A stretch of 64,000 nt of DNA from Streptomyces humi. GTDB lineage: Bacteria > Actinomycetota > Actinomycetes > Streptomycetales > Streptomycetaceae. The position numbers were made by a program, and so were the translations under genes. Shown here piece by piece: positions 18,212 to 26,187 of this stretch. Numbering within the stretch: the first letter of the stretch is position 1; each line of letters begins with the position of its first letter. The DNA lies in NCBI RefSeq assembly GCF_001005085.2, contig NZ_LBMU02000025.1, positions 1 through 64,000 of the forward strand, given 5' to 3'. The notes beneath the pieces were generated by a model that worked only from the letters and a program-made list of their open reading frames with translations, searched no databases and was not told the origin of the DNA.

Positions 18212-18360
18212 TCAGCCGCTGTCTCCCAGCCGCGCCGTCCACTTCCGCTCCACCTCGGCCGACTTCCGGTAAGCCACCGCCAAGCCACCGTCAAGCCACC
18301 GCCAGGCCACTGCCAGGCCACCGCGGCGGCCCACACCACCACGAACAGTCCGACGGTCAC
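18212..18360 (-). pseudogene. Small membrane-protein frame disrupted by an 11-bp tandem repeat
   Basis: From a GTG at 18360 the minus strand reads MTVGLFVVVWAAAVAW, a likely membrane helix, and then enters an array of 11-bp repeats (18271-18325). After the array another frame reads AYRKSAEVERKWTARLGDSG and stops at 18212. The two halves join in frame if one repeat unit, or all but one, is removed. With the present five copies they are out of frame. It follows the RsbW-like gene on the same strand by 17 bases. That this is a real gene is inference. Confidence 0.45.
18271..18325. repeat. 11-bp tandem repeat, five copies
   Basis: Five consecutive units of the form AAGCCACCGCC with one or two changes each (18271, 18282, 18293, 18304, 18315). 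The length is not a multiple of three, so copy changes shift the reading frame of the small frame described above. Confidence 0.85.
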
Positions 18361-18377
18361 GTAGCCGACGCGGGGAG

Positions 18378-18902
18378 CTAGGTGAGCGATTCCGGGCCGG
18401 TCGGCCGCGTTTCCTCGACTCGGTCGCGCGTGACGGCCGGGCCGGCGGGGTCGGCGAGGGCGACGCGGGCCGTGATGCGCTTGCCGACCGGCTCACGCCG
18501 CGCCTCGACGCCCTGCGCGACGGCCGTCACGATCTCCAGACCGTGCTGCCCGACACGGCCGGCGTCCGAGGCCCGGGCCACCGGCAGCACCGGATCGGAG
18601 TCCCACACCACGATCTCCACCACTTCGCCCGTGATCCGCAGTTCCATCAGCAGGGGCCCGGGCGCGTACTTACGAGCATTGGTGACCAGTTCGCTCACCA
18701 CCAACTGGGTGAGCTCCACGGCACGCCGCGAGACCGGCACGCCGTGGCCGCTCCGGGCGGCGGTGAGGAAATCGGTGGCCAGGTGACGGGCCTCCGCGAT
18801 GCAGGCACCGTCCCCTTCCAGTGCCACCGCGGTGTGGAGAACACGGACGTCCGGCGCGGCGTCGTCCTCCCCCGCCGGGCCCGGTTGCATCACAGCCGCC
18901 AT
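18378..18902 (-). CDS. RsbW-like ATP-binding anti-sigma factor kinase
   Basis: A 174-aa HATPase_c protein of the SpoIIAB/RsbW family, typical of Streptomyces. It shows the N box LTQLVVSELVTNARKYAPGP and a G box GRVGQHGLEIVTAVAQGVEA. These proteins bind sigma factors or phosphorylate STAS antagonists. It diverges from the STAS gene at 19050, the usual partner type. A variant His/Ala-poor N-terminus of about 20 residues precedes the domain. Confidence 0.88.
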   Translation of the reverse strand: MAAVMQPGPAGEDDAAPDVRVLHTAVALEGDGACIAEARHLATDFLTAARSGHGVPVSRRAVELTQLVVSELVTNARKYAPGPLLMELRITGEVVEIVVWDSDPVLPVARASDAGRVGQHGLEIVTAVAQGVEARREPVGKRITARVALADPAGPAVTRDRVEETRPTGPESLT

Positions 18903-19049
18903 TCAATCCCCATTCACGACGCCCGGCGCATACCCCCGCAGCAGGATTGCATGCCATGCACATGCTGTTGGCTGAGCCATACGAAGATCTTGCCGATACC
19001 GTGCCCATGGCGCTGCGTACGAGGGTGTGCATATGCCAGGATCACCGGT

Positions 19050-19427
19050 ATGGCTGAGGCAGACATCGCGGACACCGGACCCAACGAGCGGCCAGAACCG
19101 CTGTCGGTCGTGTCCACCGATGTCGACGGCATCCGCGTGGTGACCCTCTCAGGGGAGATCGACCACGACACCGGTGACACGCTCCGCCGAGCCCTGGAAA
19201 CCTCCGGCGTTCCCCGCCCTCGCACCGTGGTCGACCTGCACCAGGTCACCTTCATGGACTCCAGCGGCATCAACATCTTCATCGCCGCCCACCGCGCCCT
19301 CAGCGAGGCCGGCGGCTGGTTGCGCCTGGCCGCCGTCAACGAGTCCGTGATGCGCACCCTGAGCATCGTCGGCCTCGACGTCATCGTCGACTGCCGCGAC
19401 ACCGTCGACCAGGCCCTCGGCGACTGA
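19050..19427 (+). CDS. STAS-domain anti-sigma factor antagonist
   Basis: A 125-aa SpoIIAA/RsbV-like protein. The phosphoserine motif is intact: VTFMDSSGINIFIAAH near residues 66-80. The start is the ATG giving MAEADIADTGPNERPE; the acidic N-terminus before the domain is about 18 residues. It would switch off a partner kinase when unphosphorylated. It diverges from an RsbW-like gene 147 bp away, suggesting partner switching between the two products (inference). Confidence 0.92.
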   Translation: MAEADIADTGPNERPEPLSVVSTDVDGIRVVTLSGEIDHDTGDTLRRALETSGVPRPRTVVDLHQVTFMDSSGINIFIAAHRALSEAGGWLRLAAVNESVMRTLSIVGLDVIVDCRDTVDQALGD

Positions 19428-19565
19428 CGCCTCCGGCGACCACCGCGCCGTTCCGATCTGCGTGCCGGGACCGCCGGCCACGACGTTCACCCTCGCGGCG
19501 AGCTGGGACTTACCGCCTGGGCATACCGCCCCGGCCACCCCGGGGCGTACGCATGAAAGCGCGGG

Positions 19566-19620
19566 TCAGGAACCCTTGGCCACCGGTTCGAGGATCGCCA
19601 CGCACTCCACGTGGTGTGTG
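19566..19620 (-). repeat. Displaced 3' end of the RNA methyltransferase gene (possible att site)
   Basis: On the minus strand this segment reads THHVECVAILEPVAKGS and stop, matching the last residues (THHVECVAILEPAGKGA, stop) of the methyltransferase gene whose stop is at 42978. A 23-bp block is identical at both places and overall identity over about 54 bp is near 83%. Nothing else of the gene is here; a histidine kinase gene begins 12 bases away. This is how a displaced target end looks after an element integrates at the 3' end of a gene (inference). Confidence 0.7.
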
Positions 19621-19631
19621 GGCGCCCGTGT

Positions 19632-21044
19632 TCAGGTCAGGGCCCTGCCGCGGTTTCCGGTGCCGGTCGGGGTGTCCCGGTCCCGTCGGCCGCGGGGTCG
19701 TACGGGCTCGAGCCGGACGGTGGCGTCCAGGCCCGTGCCGGGTCCCGGTGCCGGACGCAGGGTGATGTCGCCGCCGGAGGCGTGGACGAGGTGGCGGACG
19801 ATGGGCAGCCCGAGGCCGGTGCCGTCGTGGTGGGAGGTCGAGGCGCGCCAGAAGCGGTCGAAGGCGCGGGCCCGGTCCGCCGCGGTCATGCCGGGCCCCT
19901 GGTCTACGACGTGCAGTTCGGCGCCGGGTACGCGGTGCAGGGTGAGGGTGGTGCCGGGCGGGGAGACGCGCAGGGCGTTGGCGACCAGGTTGTCGATGAT
20001 CTGTTCCAGGGCCCCGGGGATCGCCCAGACCCGGCCGGCGGGGCGGCCGGTGACGGCCAGGGCGACGTACTGCTCGACCGCCAGCGGCTCCCACATCGCG
20101 ACCCGGTCGGCGATGACCGTGTCCAGGTCGACGGGTTCGGGGGTGGTGGCGCTGTTCTCCAGCCGGGCCAGGGCGAGCAGGCCCTGCACCATACGGGCGA
20201 GGCGCTCCACCTCTCCGACGGCCTCGTCCAGGCTGCCGTGGGCGCGCGCGTCGAGGTGGGGCTCGAAGTTCTCCAGGCGCAGGCGCAGCGCGGTCAGCGG
20301 GGTCTTCAGCTGGTGGGAGGCTTCGGAGGCGAACGCCTGCTGGGCCTTGAGGAGGTGTTGCAGCCGGGTCGCCGTGCGGGTGAAGGAGGCGGCGAGGCGG
20401 CGGAGTTCGGGCGGGCCGGTGGTGGCGTCCGGCGGCTGGTCCAGGCGGCCTTCGGCGAGTTGGGCGGTGGCCGCCTCCAGGGTGCGCAGCGGGCGGGTGA
20501 TCCAGCGGGCGAGCGTGAAGGCGACCAGGGCGACGGCCGCCAGGACGCAGGCGCCGGCCAGGGCGAGCGCACCCCAGATGCGGTGCACGCGGGCGTTGAC
20601 CTCGGCCATGGGGTAGGTCAGCCGCAACGCGCCCCGGACCGTCGTACCGGAGGCGCCCGGCATGGTGGCCGACAGCGCCTCGCCCCCGGTGGTCACGGTG
20701 GGCCGGTTACGCAGGGCGCGGGCGATGTCCGGCTCGGCGGCCAGGCTGATGCCGGTACGACCGCCGAGGCCGGAGTCGGCGAGGACGATACCCCGCCTGT
20801 CGGTGACGACGACCCGGCCGCCGGTGCGGGTGGCGTAGTCGCCGACGACGTCGGGCAGGGCGTCCAGCTCGCCCTTCTCTATGTTCTCCTCGGTGACTTC
20901 GGCGAGCATCGAGGCGTCGCGTTCGACGCTCTGCGAGGCACGGGAGGTCTCGCCTCGGGCGTAGATCCAGCCGAGCGGGATCTCCAGGCCGGCCAGGACG
21001 AGGAGGGCGAGCCCCAGGTAACTGAAGAGCAGGCGGCGGGTCAC
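19632..21044 (-). CDS. Two-component sensor histidine kinase, orphaned
   Basis: A 470-aa membrane kinase. A signal/TM helix lies near residues 5-25, an extracytoplasmic sensor region to about 155, a second TM near 156-178 (ALALAGACVLAAVALVAFTL) and a HAMP domain after it. The phosphoacceptor box SEASHQLKTPLTALRLRLEN is near residue 243, followed by HATPase boxes with LGLPIVRHLVHASGG. The GTG start overlaps the stop of a response-regulator scar (GTGA), so it was cotranscribed with a regulator that is now lost. The C-terminus ends 12 bases from the displaced methyltransferase tail. Confidence 0.92.
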   Translation of the reverse strand: MTRRLLFSYLGLALLVLAGLEIPLGWIYARGETSRASQSVERDASMLAEVTEENIEKGELDALPDVVGDYATRTGGRVVVTDRRGIVLADSGLGGRTGISLAAEPDIARALRNRPTVTTGGEALSATMPGASGTTVRGALRLTYPMAEVNARVHRIWGALALAGACVLAAVALVAFTLARWITRPLRTLEAATAQLAEGRLDQPPDATTGPPELRRLAASFTRTATRLQHLLKAQQAFASEASHQLKTPLTALRLRLENFEPHLDARAHGSLDEAVGEVERLARMVQGLLALARLENSATTPEPVDLDTVIADRVAMWEPLAVEQYVALAVTGRPAGRVWAIPGALEQIIDNLVANALRVSPPGTTLTLHRVPGAELHVVDQGPGMTAADRARAFDRFWRASTSHHDGTGLGLPIVRHLVHASGGDITLRPAPGPGTGLDATVRLEPVRPRGRRDRDTPTGTGNRGRALT

Positions 21045-21262
21045 TCGTGCGCTTCAGCGGCCGGGGCGGTGAGCCGGAAACCGACTCCGCGCATGATGAC
21101 CGCCCAAGGCCCCCGGAGCCTTCCCGCCGAGGCGCCGTCCGTGGTGTCGTGCGGGCGCCTGCCGTCCAGGGCGGTGACCACGGCGACCGGGGAGGCGGTG
21201 GCGGCCATGGCGTAGCGGAATACAGGCCGGGCGGAGGTGTCGGACATCGGGGTGGCAGTCAT
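21041..21262 (-). pseudogene. Fusion scar: flavin reductase N-terminus joined to response regulator C-terminus
   Basis: One 73-codon frame begins with FRYAMAATASPVAVVTALDG and RRPHDTT, the N-terminus of a flavin-reductase-like FMN-binding protein. It ends with IMRGVGFRLTAPAAEAHE, the extreme C-terminus of an OmpR-type response regulator. Everything between has been deleted. The stop overlaps the kinase start, as expected for a regulator-kinase operon. Confidence 0.72.
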
Positions 21263-21305
21263 GACCCGGGCAGGGACCTCTGCCGCGGGCCGACGACAGG
21301 CGCGG

Positions 21306-22040
21306 TCACCTGTGGGCGGCGCGGTTCATCTCGACGATGTCCTCCAGGGTGGGATCGGCACCGAGGGCGGCGAAGCGCTCCGCCATGCTCTCCCGGACGG
21401 CCGCGTCCTTGACACGGTCGGCCGCGGCCAGGGCCGCCGGCAACTCGTCCAGGGTCAGCTCGGTGCAGTAGGCCGGGCCCATCGGCTGCTGACGCCAGGA
21501 GTCGGCCAGTGCTCCCGCGTCGCAGGGGTCGAAACCGGTGTCGTCCACCAAGCGCATGGCCACCCGCTTCGCTTCCTCGGCATCGCCGGCCACCGGGATG
21601 GCGATGCGGCCTGGAGTGCCCGCCGGGACACCCTTCGTTCGCTGGGTTTCGGCGAGGGCCGCGTTCCATGCCTTGATCACGGGGCGTCCGAGGAGTTCGG
21701 AGGTGTACACGCTCTCGATGGCGCCGGCCTCCACCGCCTCGACCCGTCCGCTGAGGTGCGGGTAGTAGTTGGAGGTGTCGATGACCACCGTCCCGGCGGG
21801 GACGGAGGCGAACAGATCGGTCAGCTGTGCCGCCGCCCCGAAGGGGATGGCCAGAATGACGGCGTCCCTGTCCTTGACGGCTTCGTCGAGAGTCACGGCA
21901 CGGGCGCCGGTCTCCAGTACGCCGGGTGCGACGGCCTCGGGCCCGCGGGCGTCGGCCACCTGGACGTCGTGACCGGCTGCACCGAGCTTGCGCGCGAGGT
22001 TGCCACCGATCGCTCCTGCGCCGATAACAGAGATTTTCAT
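21306..22040 (-). CDS. NADPH-dependent F420 reductase-like NAD(P)-binding protein
   Basis: A 244-aa Rossmann protein starting MKISVIGAGAIGGNLARKLG. Segments VILAIPFGAAAQLTDL and GTVVIDTSNYYP resemble the F420-dependent NADP reductase / coenzyme-F420 oxidoreductase family (NAD_binding_10/F420_oxidored). The start with GGAAGGAC upstream is preferred to an ATG 17 codons earlier. It follows a TetR gene on the same strand and is probably controlled by it. The substrate is unknown. Confidence 0.88.
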   Translation of the reverse strand: MKISVIGAGAIGGNLARKLGAAGHDVQVADARGPEAVAPGVLETGARAVTLDEAVKDRDAVILAIPFGAAAQLTDLFASVPAGTVVIDTSNYYPHLSGRVEAVEAGAIESVYTSELLGRPVIKAWNAALAETQRTKGVPAGTPGRIAIPVAGDAEEAKRVAMRLVDDTGFDPCDAGALADSWRQQPMGPAYCTELTLDELPAALAAADRVKDAAVRESMAERFAALGADPTLEDIVEMNRAAHR

Positions 22041-22179
22041 GATTTGTCCTTCCGGGAGACGCACCGCTCCGGGGCGGTGCGATGTGAGCACGTCGGAACT
22101 GTGGATGGTGGAATGGAGGCGCGCGGGACCGCCCGAAGTCCAGAGACCCCCGGACGCTCCGGGGAACGCCCGGCAGGGC

Positions 22180-22776
22180 TTACGCCTCGGTGTTCCGCTT
22201 GCGGTAGCCGGCGGCGACGAGCGCGCGAACGCGGTCCAGCGACTCCTCCTCCGCGGCGCCGGCGCCCTTGAGCCAGGCGACGGAGATGGCCGCGAGGAAC
22301 AGGTCGTACCCCTTCACCGACTCGCGCACGTATCCCGTTCGCTGAGCGGCCCGCACGTACTCCTCGGTGGCGGTGATGACGGTGTCACAGGGGAGTGTGA
22401 GCGGGTTGTCCGGATCCTGTGCCCTGGCCGCTGCCATGAGCGGCTCCGGCAGTCCGCTGAACGCGCTGAAGTACTCCTCCAGCGCGCGCAGCCACTGCTC
22501 CAGCGCCTTGTCGGCGTCGCCGAGGCGCGCGATCTCTTCCTGGCGCGCCACCAGTTCTTCGGAGCGTGTCTGAAGCACGGCCGCGAGCAGCGCTTCCCTG
22601 GTGGGGAAGTGCCGGTACAGGGTGCCGGGCCCGACGCCCGCCTCCTTGGCCACCGCCTCCAGGGACGTGCCGACCCCGTACGTCAGGAAGTGCCGCTGCG
22701 CCGCTTCCAGGAGGGCGACACGGTTGCGCTGGACATCCGCACGGGGCCTGCGCCCCTGCTGTCCCCTGGCATCCAT
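22180..22776 (-). CDS. TetR-family transcriptional regulator
   Basis: A 198-aa regulator with HTH segment LEAAQRHFLTYGVGTSLEAV, AKEAGVGPGTLYRHFPTREA and a SBP-type helical C-terminal domain. It is transcribed towards the F420-reductase-like gene and probably represses it and itself. An inverted repeat with CGGAGG half-sites lies 40 bases upstream. Confidence 0.92.
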   Translation of the reverse strand: MDARGQQGRRPRADVQRNRVALLEAAQRHFLTYGVGTSLEAVAKEAGVGPGTLYRHFPTREALLAAVLQTRSEELVARQEEIARLGDADKALEQWLRALEEYFSAFSGLPEPLMAAARAQDPDNPLTLPCDTVITATEEYVRAAQRTGYVRESVKGYDLFLAAISVAWLKGAGAAEEESLDRVRALVAAGYRKRNTEA

Positions 22777-22811
22777 GCGTTCTCCCGACTCACGCCATCC
22801 TGCGCTTCCGA

Positions 22812-22857
22812 TAAAACGGAGGCTACCTCCGCAGTGGTTTCACAGTAAAGCGGAGGC
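22812..22857. promoter_or_regulatory. TetR operator candidate with CGGAGG half-sites
   Basis: The palindrome CGGAGG-cta-CCTCCG (22817-22831) overlaps a direct repeat TAAAACGGAGGC (22812) / TAAAGCGGAGGC (22846). It lies 36 bases upstream of the tetR start at 22776, a usual place for autoregulation. Confidence 0.5.
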
Positions 22858-22992
22858 AGCATCCGGTCAAGCGGGTGTGTCGAGGCCGCGGTCCCATGAG
22901 GGTCCGCTTGCCGTACGGCAGCCGGCTCGGCAGCACCGGCCGCGGCCCCGCGCCGCCGGGGCGGTGGACATCCGCGCGCGGCACCGCGCCGT

Positions 22993-23053
22993 CACGCATG
23001 CACGCATTCACGCATTCACGCATTCACGCATTCACGCATTCACGCATTCACGC
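22993..23053. repeat. 8-bp tandem repeat CACGCATT
   Basis: One degenerate and six exact head-to-tail copies of CACGCATT, followed by a partial CACGC. It lies in the intergenic space between the TetR and alpha/beta hydrolase genes. Confidence 0.9.
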
Positions 23054-23117
23054 CGGAACGTCGACCTCGATCTGGTTCTGCGCCATGCGCCGCTCCTCAG
23101 GTCAGTGGGCGCGCGCG

Positions 23118-23996
23118 TCAGGCCACCGCGTTCAGCAGGTCGGCCAGCACGTCGGGCCGCTCCAGGGCGATGAAGTGGCCTGCCTCGGGGACCTGTGCGA
23201 AGTCGGCGGCCGGAAGCAGTTGCCTGTTGGCTTCCCGGTCCGACGGGCGGGACCAGTCCTTCTCGCCGTAGACGAGGTGGATGGGCGCCTTGATCTCGGG
23301 GTAGTGCGAGCGGGCCGCGATGAGGCTGGGCAGGGCCTGGTACACGGCCCGGGCGACGGCCGGGTAGCCGGGGCGGCCGCCCACCCGGAGGAGTTCGTCC
23401 ACGTAGTCCTCGCGCAGTGCGCTCTTGTCGCCGAGGCCGCCCTGAAGGATCTTGCGAAGTGCGGACCTGGGTTCCACCCCGGCGATCACCGGGCCCACCA
23501 CCGGAGCGAGGACACCGCCGACCACCGCGCGGGCGAGGATGCCGGACCGGGCGATTCCGTCGCGGAAGTCGTAGGCGTTGACCGCGACGACGCGGCGTAC
23601 CCGCTCCGGCAGCTCGGCCGCGGCGGTCAGGGCGAGCACCGCACCCATGGACTCGCCGACCAACGTCACGTCGTGCAGGTCGAGTTCGGTCAGCAGTCGC
23701 TCGACGCCCGCACGCATCGCGGGCTCGTCGTACGACGCCCCGGGCACGATCTCGGAGTAGCCCATCCCCGGCAGGTCGAGGGCGTACACGGTGTATCGCT
23801 GCGCGATCAGCGGGACGAGGAGGCGGAAGTGCTCGGCCTGGGTGCGCACGGTGTGCAGCAGGACGAGGGGGGCGCCGGTGCCGGCCTTGAGGTAGCGCAG
23901 GGTTCCCTCACGGCGGTCGAGGCCTGCACGCGGGGCGATGGTGTGGCTGGTGGTCCCCGGAATGTGAATGGTGGGACGTGACTCCTGGCTGGGCAT
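23118..23996 (-). CDS. Alpha/beta hydrolase
   Basis: A 292-aa alpha/beta hydrolase-fold enzyme. The oxyanion/entry strand reads APLVLLHTVRTQAEHFRLLV, the nucleophile elbow VTLVGESMGAVLALTAAAEL (Ser in GESMG near residue 130), and the catalytic His lies in VPEAGHFIALERPDVLADLL. A conserved Asp is in VYGEKDWSRPSD. Two AAACCGATCGGTTT palindromes lie 63 and 87 bp upstream. It therefore probably belongs to the same regulon as the exporter at 24448 and the SDR at 29108. The natural substrate is unknown. Confidence 0.92.
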   Translation of the reverse strand: MPSQESRPTIHIPGTTSHTIAPRAGLDRREGTLRYLKAGTGAPLVLLHTVRTQAEHFRLLVPLIAQRYTVYALDLPGMGYSEIVPGASYDEPAMRAGVERLLTELDLHDVTLVGESMGAVLALTAAAELPERVRRVVAVNAYDFRDGIARSGILARAVVGGVLAPVVGPVIAGVEPRSALRKILQGGLGDKSALREDYVDELLRVGGRPGYPAVARAVYQALPSLIAARSHYPEIKAPIHLVYGEKDWSRPSDREANRQLLPAADFAQVPEAGHFIALERPDVLADLLNAVA

Positions 23997-24058
23997 CTCG
24001 CCGGCTCCTCGGGTGTGAAGGGGTTACCTAACGGTCGTGACCCTCTCCGGAGAATCGG

Positions 24059-24096
24059 AAACCGATCGGTTTCCATCAAGGTAAACCGATCGGTTT
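24059..24096. promoter_or_regulatory. Paired operators AAACCGATCGGTTT before the hydrolase gene
   Basis: Two perfect 14-bp palindromes at 24059-24072 (extended to the 18-bp perfect GGAAACCGATCGGTTTCC) and 24083-24096, with centres 24 bp apart. The same pairing and spacing recur before the exporter and SDR genes. Confidence 0.82.
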
Positions 24097-24366
24097 TTCA
24101 GCGCAAGTCCCGCCGACTCCGGCCGCACGGGGGGCCGCACCGGTGGATCCCTAGGGCGACGGGCTCCCCCACCCGTCCGTCCGGCCTTGCCGATGCCGAC
24201 ATGGTCCAAGCCCGGCTGGAGCCGGTGCCCTTCGAGCTCTCGACGTACATGGCGATGCGGTCGCCTCGCAGCGGGCGTCGAGCCGGGCGCTCCGTCGGCG
24301 GGCCGGCTCCCCGGACCGAGGGGCGCGGCGGTCCCGGGTCGGAGCCGACCCGTTCACTTGCGCCGA

Positions 24367-24408
24367 GGAAACCGATCTGTTTTCCCAAGTGGAAACAGAT
24401 CGGTTTCC
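24367..24408. promoter_or_regulatory. Paired variant operators before the EmrB/QacA exporter gene
   Basis: AAACCGATCTGTTT (24369-24382) and AAACAGATCGGTTT (24393-24406) are mirror variants of the regulon palindrome with centres 24 bp apart. Together they make a larger inverted repeat with arms of about 18 bp. It ends about 40 bases before the GTG start. Confidence 0.8.
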
Positions 24409-24447
24409 GGCTCATGGTCGGCCCATGACCAGCGATTAAGGGGAAAA

Positions 24448-25947
24448 GTGAGTACCACCTTCGACCGCGGGGCGCCCGCCTCCGGGAAAACAGACTCGGG
24501 CCGCCGCGGCTCACATGCCGTGCGCTGGTGGGTGCTGATCGTGCTGGGCACGGCGCAGCTCATGGTCACGCTCGACGCGACCGTCGTGAACATCGCGCTG
24601 CCCGAAGCGCAGCACGCCCTCGGCTTCAGTGACGGCAGCCGGCAGTGGGTCATCACGGGGTACGCCCTGGCGTTCGGAAGCCTGCTGCTGCTCGGCGGCC
24701 GCCTCGGAGACCTGTTCGGCCGGCGTACGACCTTCGTGACCGGCCTGGTCGGTTTCGCGGCCGCATCCGTGGTCGGCGGCGCGGCCACCAGCTTCGACAT
24801 ACTCGTCGCGGCACGCGTGGCCCAGGGCCTCTTCGCCGCGCTGCTGGCACCCGCGGCGCTCTCACTGCTCAGTGTGACCTTCACCGACCCGGCCGAGAGG
24901 CCGAAGGCGTTCGGCATCTTCAGTGCGTTGTCCGGTGCGGGTGCCGCGGTCGGACTTTTGCTCGGCGGCATGCTCACCGAGTGGGCGTCGTGGCGCTGGG
25001 TGATGTACGTGAACGTCGTCTTCGCGAGCGTCGCGTTGGCCGGTGCACTGCTGTTGCTGGCCAAGCCCGCGGTCACCGAGCGACCCAAGATCGACATTCC
25101 TGGCACCGTCGTGGTGAGCGCCGCCCTGTTCGGCATCGTCTACGGCTTCGCGCACGTCGAATCCACCAGTTGGACCGACCCGGTCGCCCTCGGCTCCATG
25201 ATCAGCGGCGTGGTGCTGCTCGCGGTGTTCGCCTGGCTGGAGTCCAGGGCCGCGCATCCACTGCTGCCGCTGCGACTCGTGCTGGACCGGACCCGTGGCG
25301 GTTCGTTCCTGGCCGTGTTCGTCCTGGGCATGGGGATGTTCTCGATCTTCCTGTTCCTGACCTACTACCTGGAGGCCACCATCGGCTACTCACCGATCGA
25401 GGCCGGCCTGTCCTTCCTGCCGATGGTCGCGGGCATCGTCGCCTCGTCGACCACCGTGCCCTCACTGCTGCTGCCCAAGGTCGGCCCGAAGGCCGTGGTC
25501 AGCGCCGGCTTCCTGGTCTCCGCGTCCGGTATGGCCCTGCTGACGCGGCTCACGCTGCACAGCGCCTACGTCGCCGACATCATGCCGGGCATGATCCTTC
25601 TGGGTCTCGGTATCGGCGCCGTGATGACCACCGCCTTCCAGGGCGCGACCGCGGGCGTGCACCACGAGGACGCGGGCGTCGCCTCGGCGCTGATCAACAC
25701 CAGCCAGCAGGTGGGCGGCTCGATCAGCACGGCACTGCTGACCACCGTCGCCTCATCGGCCGCGACCGACTACCTGTCCTCGCACAAGCCCGGCGCACTG
25801 ACCATGGCTCAGGCCGGGGTCGAGAGCTACACGGCCACCCTGGCCTGGGGGGCCGGGATCTTCGTGGTCGGCGCTGCGCTCATGGCGTTCCTGATGCCGA
25901 ATCGGGCCCTGGCGCCGTCGGAGGGCGAACCCGTGATCGCCCACTGA
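24448..25947 (+). CDS. DHA2-family (EmrB/QacA) MFS drug exporter
   Basis: A 499-aa exporter with about 14 hydrophobic segments. It has motif C-like and motif A features: LMVTLDATVVNIALPEAQHA in TM1 and GGRLGDLFGRRTTFVTGLVG in loop 2-3. The GTG start follows AAGGGGAAAA; a longer open frame upstream would translate the operators. It would expel a hydrophobic compound using the proton gradient. Variant AAACCGATCGGTTT sites lie just upstream, putting it under the TetR pair encoded at 26188 and 27343 (inference). Confidence 0.93.
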   Translation: MSTTFDRGAPASGKTDSGRRGSHAVRWWVLIVLGTAQLMVTLDATVVNIALPEAQHALGFSDGSRQWVITGYALAFGSLLLLGGRLGDLFGRRTTFVTGLVGFAAASVVGGAATSFDILVAARVAQGLFAALLAPAALSLLSVTFTDPAERPKAFGIFSALSGAGAAVGLLLGGMLTEWASWRWVMYVNVVFASVALAGALLLLAKPAVTERPKIDIPGTVVVSAALFGIVYGFAHVESTSWTDPVALGSMISGVVLLAVFAWLESRAAHPLLPLRLVLDRTRGGSFLAVFVLGMGMFSIFLFLTYYLEATIGYSPIEAGLSFLPMVAGIVASSTTVPSLLLPKVGPKAVVSAGFLVSASGMALLTRLTLHSAYVADIMPGMILLGLGIGAVMTTAFQGATAGVHHEDAGVASALINTSQQVGGSISTALLTTVASSAATDYLSSHKPGALTMAQAGVESYTATLAWGAGIFVVGAALMAFLMPNRALAPSEGEPVIAH

Positions 25948-26141
25948 GCCTGAACCCGGCGCGGCGAGAAGGGCCTTGCGATCCGATCGTCGCCGGTGGA
26001 AGGCAGGCGCCATCGCACTGGGGGCGGCCGAGGAGGGTGAGCGCTCCGATTCCGCGGACCGCGAGGGGGTGCCGACGTCCGGACGCCGCCCCCGTCGAGT
26101 CGCCGCCCGGCCTCTGCCGCCTTCTCGCAGCACCCACCCGT

Positions 26142-26155
26142 AAACCGATCGGTTT
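26142..26155. promoter_or_regulatory. Operator AAACCGATCGGTTT before tetR copy A
   Basis: A single perfect palindrome 32 bases upstream of the TetR start at 26188. The following leader shares GTTAACCTC with that of copy B, so promoter and gene were duplicated together. Confidence 0.8.
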
Positions 26156-26187
26156 CCAATGCCCCGGAATGGAGTTAACCTCGGAGT

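Larger units (their letters stand above)
22777..23117. other. Intergenic region with TetR operator candidate and 8-bp repeat array
   Basis: No credible gene. It holds the CGGAGG palindrome at 22812-22857 near the TetR promoter and an 8-bp tandem array at 22993-23048. Fragments of open frame across the array only translate the repeat. Confidence 0.6.
23997..24447. other. Divergent promoter region between hydrolase and exporter genes
   Basis: This 451-bp region contains two pairs of the AAACCGATCGGTTT-type site (24059-24096 and 24367-24408), one pair close to each gene. The middle part has no convincing coding frame. Confidence 0.65.

Noticed and set aside
22993..23053. Short regular repeats suggestive of a CRISPR array
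   Set aside because: Units are 8 bp and directly adjacent without spacers; no cas genes are nearby.
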